From an uncultured Cocleimonas sp. (GTDB lineage: Bacteria; Pseudomonadota; Gammaproteobacteria; Thiotrichales; Thiotrichaceae), in contig CALJIH010000213.1 of NCBI GenBank assembly GCA_937974135.1, forward strand, positions 1 through 20,866: a stretch of 20,866 bases of DNA, given 5' to 3'. Of the stretch, positions 15,804-20,866 are shown one piece after another. The notes below the pieces were generated by a model, which did not search any database, had not been told where the DNA came from, and was given only the letters and a program-made list of their open reading frames with translations. Positions within the stretch are counted from its first letter, which is position 1. Each line of letters begins with the position of its first letter. The position numbers and the translations under genes are program-made.

Positions 15804-16913
15804 TTATGAATCAGCAAACACCACCAGATGCTCAAACTCCATCACAATACCCAACTCTTCGCCCACTTCATGATTATGATGAGAATGCACTAGCGATAAT
15901 AATTGCGTACCGTCTTCCATCTCTAAGGTATACATATTATTTGCACCACGGAATACGCGTGACAGTATTTTAGCTTTTCGCGGGCTACAATCATCATGGA
16001 TAATATCATCGGGACGCACTAACACTTTCACTTTAGAACCAATATCCACATCTTTGGGTAAATGATGTGCTTCAAATACGGCAATATTCGTTTTGATTTG
16101 TTTATCTTCAAGCATTTCACCATCAATAAAAATACCTTGCCCAATGAAGTCAGCAACAAACATGGATTTTGGCTCATGGTATAGCTCATAACCCTCATCC
16201 CACTGCAACAACTGACCTTTGTTTATGACGCCAATATTATCCGCCATCGCAAACGCCTCGTTTTGATCGTGCGTGACTAAAATAGCGGTGATGTTTTCAT
16301 GCTTAAGAATAATCCGCACTTCACGCGCAAGCTCCTCGCGCAGTTCTGTGTCCATGCTGGAAAACGGTTCATCCATTAAAATTAAATCAGGCTTAGGCGC
16401 TAAACCCCGAGCTAAAGCGATACGTTGTTGTTGTCCACCGGATAATTCATGGGGATAACGCGCACCGTAATCCTCAAGGTTGATTAGGCTAAGCAATTGA
16501 TTAACGCGCTCTTTTTTATCTTTTTTACTTAAATGTCGAATGCCAAACGCAATGTTGTCAAAAATAGTTAAATGCGGGAATAACGCAAAGTCCTGAAAGA
16601 CCATACCAATGTTACGTTTTTCAGGTGGCATGGTAAATTTATGATCGCTAACAGTAGCATCGCATAAATTTATTGAGCCTTTAGTGACTGGTTCAAATCC
16701 TGCGATTGCGCGTAAAATTGTGGTTTTACCGCAACCACTAGGGCCTAGCAAACAGCCTATTTCTCCTTTGTTTAAAGAGAAGCTAACACCGCTAACGACC
16801 TGATTATCATGGTAAGCAACAGAAATAGTATCGACATCAAGAATACCCTCCTGCTCTGCCGCAGTCTGTTCTTGGGTAATTTTTTGTCCACTTACAATGC
16901 CATGTAAACTCAT
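15804..16913 (-). CDS. Iron(III)-type ABC transporter ATP-binding protein (FbpC/FutC-like)
   Basis: A 369-residue ABC ATPase. Walker A is GPSGCGKTT (57-65), the Q-loop Q107 is in MVFQDFALFPHLT, the signature is LSGGQQQR (157-164), Walker B is LILMDEP (177-183) and the switch histidine is H215 in LVTHDQ. A C-terminal regulatory TOBE-like region of about 130 residues contains VKVLVRPDDI, as in FbpC, FutC and PotA-type subunits. It energises the fused permease encoded just upstream; their ATGA overlap indicates translational coupling. The ferric-ion assignment rests on the fused FbpB-type permease and the Fur box, not on the ATPase alone; spermidine or thiamine transport is less likely. No substrate-binding protein gene is nearby. 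Confidence 0.88.
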   Translation of the reverse strand: MSLHGIVSGQKITQEQTAAEQEGILDVDTISVAYHDNQVVSGVSFSLNKGEIGCLLGPSGCGKTTILRAIAGFEPVTKGSINLCDATVSDHKFTMPPEKRNIGMVFQDFALFPHLTIFDNIAFGIRHLSKKDKKERVNQLLSLINLEDYGARYPHELSGGQQQRIALARGLAPKPDLILMDEPFSSMDTELREELAREVRIILKHENITAILVTHDQNEAFAMADNIGVINKGQLLQWDEGYELYHEPKSMFVADFIGQGIFIDGEMLEDKQIKTNIAVFEAHHLPKDVDIGSKVKVLVRPDDIIHDDCSPRKAKILSRVFRGANNMYTLEMEDGTQLLSLVHSHHNHEVGEELGIVMEFEHLVVFADS

Positions 16914-18610
16914 GCTTGTTGCCCCGCACGTGCATGGCTAATTGCTTTACTCAGTAAAATCACAGGGACAATACCTACCAACACAATCATTAACGCTGGC
17001 GCACCCGCATCGGCTAAACGTTCATCAGCCGCCATTTCGTGCGCGCGAACAGCAAGTGTATTAAAATTAAAAGGTCGCATGATTAAGGTTGCAGGTAGCT
17101 CTTTAAGTACATCCACAAACACTAACAGTAAAGCCGTCAAAACCGTACCTTTCATTATCGGCATATGAATATTTTTTAGCACACCAAATGGTGTTAAGCC
17201 GAGTGAACGACCCGCATCATCCATCGTTGGTTTTATCTTGCCCAAGCCTGCATCAATCGCCTGAATTGAGACAGCTAAAAACCGAACTGTATAAGCAAAT
17301 AACAGGGCAAAGAGGGTCCCAGAGAGTAACAAACCGGTAGAAACGTCGAAAGTTTCGCGCATCCATGCATCCACAGTATTATCTATCCAAGCAAATGGCA
17401 CCATTACTCCAACTGCGATTACTGTACCTGGTACGGCATAGCCCATAGCAGCAATATTCACACTGGTAGCAATCGCTTTGGTTTTGCGTAAGCGTTTGCC
17501 ATATCCCAATAACAATGCAATAGAGACAGCTGAAATTGCTGCCATCGCCGCGAGCGAAACACTGTTCCACACAAGGGTAAAAAATGCGGCGTCGATAACT
17601 TCTTCGGCAGTGGTAAATGTCCAGACCAATAGCTGTAAAGCGGGAATAATAAATCCAAGTAGTAACGGCATTAAACAGGCAAAAAATACCAGCCAGGCTT
17701 TCCAACCTGTCATTTGAAAACGGGAGATACTCGAATATTTTGTACTGGTATGGTGAAATTTGGCGCGTTTGCGTGACCACTTTTCAAGTATTAATAAAAT
17801 AAACACAAAGCTTAATAACAATGCTGCCAATTGTGCCGCAGTGCCTTCATCAAACACATCAAACCACGTTTTAAAGATTCCTGTAGTAAAAGTTGGAATA
17901 CCGAAGTACTCGACCGTGCCATAATCCGCTAGTGTTTCCATTAATGCCAATGATAACCCCGTCACAATTGCTGGGCGAGCTAAGGGTAATGCGACACGAT
18001 GAAAGCTTTGAAACGGTGAATTTCCTAAGGTCCTACTAGCCTCTAACACACATACGGACTGTTCTAAAAAGGCTGCACGAGCTAGCATGTAAACATATGG
18101 GTAAAGGACCAAAGACAGCATCAATATCGCGCCACCCATGGAACGTACTTCAGGAAACCAATAATCACTCGCACCCCAGCCAAAAGTGTCACGTAACAGT
18201 GTTTGTACGGGTCCCGCAAAATCTAACATGCCTGTATAGGTGTAAGCGATAATGTAAGCAGGGATCGCCAGTGGTAATAACAACGCCCAAGAAAAGAATC
18301 GACGCAAAGGAAACTCACACATACTGGTGAGCCATGCCGTTGTAATGCCCATACTTAAAACACCCACGCTAACACCAAGCATCAGAATCAGAGAATTGCT
18401 TACATAATCTTCTAATAAATTCTCATAAAGATGTGTCCAATTCTCATTAAAAGGTTGGAATAAAAAACTCGCGACCACCAACACAGGTAATGCCATCAAT
18501 AATGCTATCGACATGATAGATACATTCCAGCGATCTAACTTTGGCAAGCTAAATTGAAAAGCGCTAGAAGAATCCTTTTCAGGAATGGCAGTGTTAATCG
18601 GATTATCCAT
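16910..18610 (-). CDS. Iron(III)-type ABC transporter permease, two fused domains (FbpB/FutB-like)
   Basis: A 566-residue inner-membrane protein with two BPD_transp_1 halves, about 12 membrane spans. Each half carries an EAA-type loop for docking the ATPase: EASRTLGNSPFQSFHRVALP in the first and DAGRSLGLTPFGVLKNIHMP in the second. This fused layout is typical of FbpB/FutB-type ferric permeases. The ATG at 18610 is chosen although its ribosome-binding site is poor. The alternative TTG at 18673 lies within the -35 box of the promoter at 18645-18673, so it would precede the transcription start. The first of two genes, it overlaps the ATPase gene by 4 bp. The usual FbpA-like binding protein is absent here. 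Confidence 0.88.
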   Translation of the reverse strand: MDNPINTAIPEKDSSSAFQFSLPKLDRWNVSIMSIALLMALPVLVVASFLFQPFNENWTHLYENLLEDYVSNSLILMLGVSVGVLSMGITTAWLTSMCEFPLRRFFSWALLLPLAIPAYIIAYTYTGMLDFAGPVQTLLRDTFGWGASDYWFPEVRSMGGAILMLSLVLYPYVYMLARAAFLEQSVCVLEASRTLGNSPFQSFHRVALPLARPAIVTGLSLALMETLADYGTVEYFGIPTFTTGIFKTWFDVFDEGTAAQLAALLLSFVFILLILEKWSRKRAKFHHTSTKYSSISRFQMTGWKAWLVFFACLMPLLLGFIIPALQLLVWTFTTAEEVIDAAFFTLVWNSVSLAAMAAISAVSIALLLGYGKRLRKTKAIATSVNIAAMGYAVPGTVIAVGVMVPFAWIDNTVDAWMRETFDVSTGLLLSGTLFALLFAYTVRFLAVSIQAIDAGLGKIKPTMDDAGRSLGLTPFGVLKNIHMPIMKGTVLTALLLVFVDVLKELPATLIMRPFNFNTLAVRAHEMAADERLADAGAPALMIVLVGIVPVILLSKAISHARAGQQA

Positions 18611-18644
18611 CTGGGTGGGGTTAATAATAGGAGAGCGGAAGTCA

Positions 18645-18673
18645 ATTTTATTACAATTGATAATTATTCGCAA
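18645..18673 (-). promoter_or_regulatory. Sigma70-like promoter overlapped by a Fur box, iron transporter operon
   Basis: On the minus strand, -35 TTGCGA (18673-18668) and -10 TAAAAT (18650-18645) are 17 bp apart. Bases 18658-18672 read TGCGAATAATTATCA, which matches 13 of 15 positions of the 7-1-7 Fur consensus (TGATAAT-N-ATTATCA), with the proximal half perfect. The Fur box covers the -35 box and spacer, so iron-loaded Fur would block RNA polymerase. The match is seen; repression is inferred. Confidence 0.65.
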
Positions 18674-18728
18674 TTACCGCTAATCTTTGGGTTTAGACCA
18701 AACATTTGATTCACAATTTAAATCGCCC

Positions 18729-18750
18729 AAAAGTGGGGGGGTGTCTTTTT
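18729..18750 (+). repeat. Dispersed hairpin repeat, copy 8
   Basis: AAAAG/CTTTT arms with the GTGG variant and seven Gs, as in copy 1. It lies in the divergent gap between the iron permease and DUF808 genes, 55 bp before the DUF808 start and in its sense orientation. Confidence 0.9.
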
Positions 18751-18805
18751 CTCTATTTAATTATCTGCTTTAATTGCTGTTCGTTATGCGTTAGGTAAAA
18801 CAATT

Positions 18806-19756
18806 ATGGCTACCAGTTTATTATTGTTATTGGATGACATTGCAGCGGTTTTAGATGATGTAGCGGTGATGAGCAAAGTTGCCGTGAAAAAAACAGCCGG
18901 TGTATTAGGTGATGACCTTGCCCTAAATGCAGAACAAGTCAGTGGTGTAAAAGCTGATCGTGAACTGCCTGTAGTTTGGGCAGTAGCCAAAGGGTCTTTT
19001 AAAAATAAGTTGATACTCGTCCCCGCCGCACTTGCTATCAGTGCGTTTATCCCATGGCTAATCACTCCCCTACTGATGCTTGGTGGTGCTTTTTTATGTT
19101 TTGAAGGCTTTGAAAAAGTGGCCCACAAGCTTTTACACTCTAAAGAAGACGACGACAAACATCATCAAGAACAGCTCGAAGCACTGCAAAATCCCGATGT
19201 TGATATGGTGGAATTTGAAAAGAATAAAATCAAAGGCGCGATTCGTACGGACTTTATTTTATCCGCTGAAATCATTGTTATCGCGCTTGGCACTGTAAAA
19301 GACCAATCTTTCTTGCTGCAATCTTTAGTGGTCGCCAGCATAGCTATATTTATTACATTGGTAGTTTACGGCTTAGTCGCAGGCATCGTTAAACTCGATG
19401 ATGCGGGCTTACATTTGATCAAAGAAAAATCACAAAACCTTTGGGGTGGATTTAAACGCAAACTCGGCAGAGGCATTTTAGTCTTTGCTCCCTTTTTAAT
19501 GCGTGCACTCACCATCGTTGGCACAGCCGCAATGTTTTTAGTGGGTGGCGGAATTTTAGTGCATGGTTTTCATTCAGTCAGCGAAGGTATTTTCCACTTT
19601 AGCGAATCTCTCACAAATTTACCGTTGGGTGGGTTTTGGAAAGCAATCACACCAACCATTGCAAATGGCTTATTCGGAGTTGCAGCAGGTGGAGTTTTAG
19701 TGCTGATATTTAAATTTTTTGCGCCTTTACTCGCTAAATTTAAGAAAGCTGCTTGA
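18806..19756 (+). CDS. DUF808 family inner-membrane protein (YedI-like)
   Basis: A 316-residue multi-spanning membrane protein of the DUF808 family, to which E. coli YedI belongs; the function is unknown. Seen: the typical N-terminus SLLLLLDDIAAVLDDVAVMS, then KKTAGVLGDDLALNAEQVSG. Membrane segments lie at about 70-95, 150-170, 175-200, 225-255 and 280-305. Between the first two segments is an acidic, histidine-containing stretch (about 108-125, with HSKEDDDKHH) after FEGFEKVAHK. The ATG at 18806 has an AGGT element about 9 nt upstream. It is a lone gene, bracketed by repeat copies 8 and 9. Confidence 0.93.
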   Translation: MATSLLLLLDDIAAVLDDVAVMSKVAVKKTAGVLGDDLALNAEQVSGVKADRELPVVWAVAKGSFKNKLILVPAALAISAFIPWLITPLLMLGGAFLCFEGFEKVAHKLLHSKEDDDKHHQEQLEALQNPDVDMVEFEKNKIKGAIRTDFILSAEIIVIALGTVKDQSFLLQSLVVASIAIFITLVVYGLVAGIVKLDDAGLHLIKEKSQNLWGGFKRKLGRGILVFAPFLMRALTIVGTAAMFLVGGGILVHGFHSVSEGIFHFSESLTNLPLGGFWKAITPTIANGLFGVAAGGVLVLIFKFFAPLLAKFKKAA

Positions 19757-19777
19757 TTGCATCTCATAAATAAAACT

Positions 19778-19798
19778 AAAAGACACCCCCCTACTTTT
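19778..19798 (-). repeat. Dispersed hairpin repeat, copy 9
   Basis: AAAAG/CTTTT arms and the consensus loop, G-rich on minus. It lies 21 bp after the DUF808 stop, antisense to that gene, and about 100 bp beyond the integrase stop, in sense with intI. Confidence 0.92.
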
Positions 19799-19824
19799 GT
19801 GAGGTTTTTATATCCAAAATAATG

Positions 19825-19894
19825 AAAACTTCACCCTAACTGGCTGTCGTCGAACTCTCCGACATTGTCTCACAGTAGTTCGACTGAAAGTTTT
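19825..19894. repeat. Two-part inverted repeat at the 3' end of intI
   Basis: An outer stem AAAACTTCA (19825-19833) pairs with TGAAAGTTTT (19885-19894) with one bulged A. An inner stem GTCGAACT (19849-19856) pairs perfectly with AGTTCGAC (19877-19884). The 5' side has a 15-nt bulge starting CCCTAAC, and the loop is 20 nt. It starts 6 bp after the integrase stop codon. It might end intI transcription or be a recombination site. CCCTAAC is one base off the attC core RYYYAAC, but no GTTRRRY partner is present at the other end. Confidence 0.5.
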
Positions 19895-19899
19895 AACTT

Positions 19900-20866
19900 T
19901 TAGTTTGTTTTTAAAATCTGACTCAAAGGGCTTTTAACCCCATCTGCGCCTTGCTTAAGAATGTGAGTATATATCTCGGTAGTCTTTACATCCGAATGGC
20001 CTAATTGCGATTGAACCGTCCGAATATCAACACCATTTTGCAACAAATGAGTTGCAAAAGAATGTCGCAATGTGTGTGCACTCACTTGCTTACTTATCTC
20101 TGCTTTTACACAAGCACGCTTTAGTGCTTTGTTAATTACCGTTTCGTCCAAATGATGCCTGCGCAATAATCCAGTAGCGGGTTCTCTACTTAAACGACCT
20201 GATGGAAATAAATATTGCCACCCTAAAGATTTATTGGCGCTTTTATACTTTCGGGATAACGCATCTGGCAACCAAACGCCACTAAACTCAGCATTGTTAA
20301 TATCTTCATACAAGATGCCCTGAACACGATGTATTTGTTGCTCAATTGCTGGAATAAGCTCAATGGCCAGCGTTGTGATTCTATGTTTATAACCCTTACC
20401 ATTCCAAACACGAATCTGTTTCAAATCAAGATCAACGTCATTAACCCTCAGACGATGTAATTCAATTCTCCGTAAACCCGAACCATATAAAAGACCTGCC
20501 ATCAATTTATACTTAGGATCAATGCAATTCAGTAATCTTTTTACTTCGGCTTGCGTAAGTACAATTGGTAATTTTGCAGGACGTCTTACCCGTCTAAAAT
20601 CACTAATATCCTTTAATGGCTTTTGCATGAATTTTGAATATAAAAATACAATGGCATTCAATGCAATTGATTGAGTACTAATCGATACCGTTCGTTTCAC
20701 CGCTAAATGCGTCAAAAATCGTTCGACATCACTCTCATTTAAGGACTCAGGATGTTTATTCTGATTAAACTGAATAAATGCTTTGATCCAATGAATATAA
20801 GAATCAACAGTGCGTTTACTATACTGACGAACCAACATGAAATTTGCAATTTCAGTTAAATAAGGA
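19900..20866 (-). CDS. intI: Integron integrase (IntI), partial, running off the right edge
   Basis: A tyrosine recombinase of the integron class, which recombines attC cassette sites with attI. At least 321 residues are encoded. The frame stays open to the window edge, and the residues upstream of the ATG at 20838 (PYLTEIANF before MLVRQYSKRT) fit the usual IntI N-terminus, so the true start is probably outside. In numbering from that ATG, catalytic residues are R123 (YGSGLRRIE), K148 (NGKGYKHR), H255 and R258 (SAHTLRHSFATHLL), H281 (LGHSD) and Y290 (IYTH). The IntI-specific insertion is present: GVWLPDALSRKY, LGWQYLFPS and GLLRRHHLDE. All key residues are intact, so it is probably active. 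attI and any cassettes are expected beyond 20866. The organism lineage cannot be inferred from this gene. Confidence 0.93.
   Translation of the reverse strand, partial: PYLTEIANFMLVRQYSKRTVDSYIHWIKAFIQFNQNKHPESLNESDVERFLTHLAVKRTVSISTQSIALNAIVFLYSKFMQKPLKDISDFRRVRRPAKLPIVLTQAEVKRLLNCIDPKYKLMAGLLYGSGLRRIELHRLRVNDVDLDLKQIRVWNGKGYKHRITTLAIELIPAIEQQIHRVQGILYEDINNAEFSGVWLPDALSRKYKSANKSLGWQYLFPSGRLSREPATGLLRRHHLDETVINKALKRACVKAEISKQVSAHTLRHSFATHLLQNGVDIRTVQSQLGHSDVKTTEIYTHILKQGADGVKSPLSQILKTN

Noticed and set aside
17379..17780. 133-residue ORF inside the permease gene
   Set aside because: It is out of frame on the same strand as a clear two-domain permease and shows no family features.
718..19798. 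The nine repeats as a CRISPR array
   Set aside because: Spacing is hundreds to thousands of bases with whole genes between, orientation varies, and there are no cas genes.

Overview
The window reads as a chromosomal segment of a low-GC (about 40% by eye) gammaproteobacterium. The evidence is hslV, a tRNA-Arg(CCG) closely resembling enterobacterial argX, a type II citrate synthase, a DUF808 (YedI-like) protein and a Fur-type promoter. I cannot name the genus. All gene calls rest on reading the translated sequence; no database search was run.

Layout, left to right. (1) 1-1046: the protease subunit gene hslV (minus), whose last codons run into a 142-bp imperfect inverted repeat, then a tRNA-Arg gene with its own promoter. 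(2) 1056-2459: an exported DUF3179 protein (plus). (3) 2481-6088: a minus-strand cassette of NodU/CmcH-type O-carbamoyltransferase, SxtJ-family membrane protein, a 50-residue DUF5989 protein and a membrane-anchored SGNH hydrolase. The order matches sxtI-J-K-L of saxitoxin clusters, but no saxitoxin core genes are present. (4) 6468-10231: gltA with a clear terminator, then an FMN-binding glutamate-synthase-like membrane protein closely followed by a peptide deformylase (plus). (5) 10262-14358: a VOC/glyoxalase-like protein, a DegT-family PLP aminotransferase and an Asp/Glu racemase (all minus), divergent from a D-cysteine desulfhydrase/L-cysteate lyase-type PLP enzyme (plus). A perfect 8-7-8 palindrome lies in the divergent promoter region. 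(6) 14474-18610 (minus): a TesA-like SGNH esterase, an NADPH-dependent FMN reductase and an Fbp/Fut-type iron ABC ATPase-permease pair. The pair has a sigma70-like promoter overlapped by a Fur box. (7) 18806-19756: DUF808 membrane protein (plus). (8) 19900 to the right edge: an integron integrase (IntI), minus strand, running off the window. Its attI site and cassette array, if present, should lie just beyond the right edge.

The most striking feature not explained by genes is a dispersed 20-23 bp element: an AAAAAG/CTTTTT hairpin around a G-rich 11-nt loop, with a GTAG or GTGG head. It occurs nine times, always between genes and usually within 10-60 bp of a start or stop codon, in both orientations, plus one or two decayed copies. 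From 14.4 to 19.8 kb, next to intI, successive gene units are each bracketed by a copy. I favour a REP-like element mobilised by an enzyme encoded elsewhere; a regulatory role or recombination seam remains possible.
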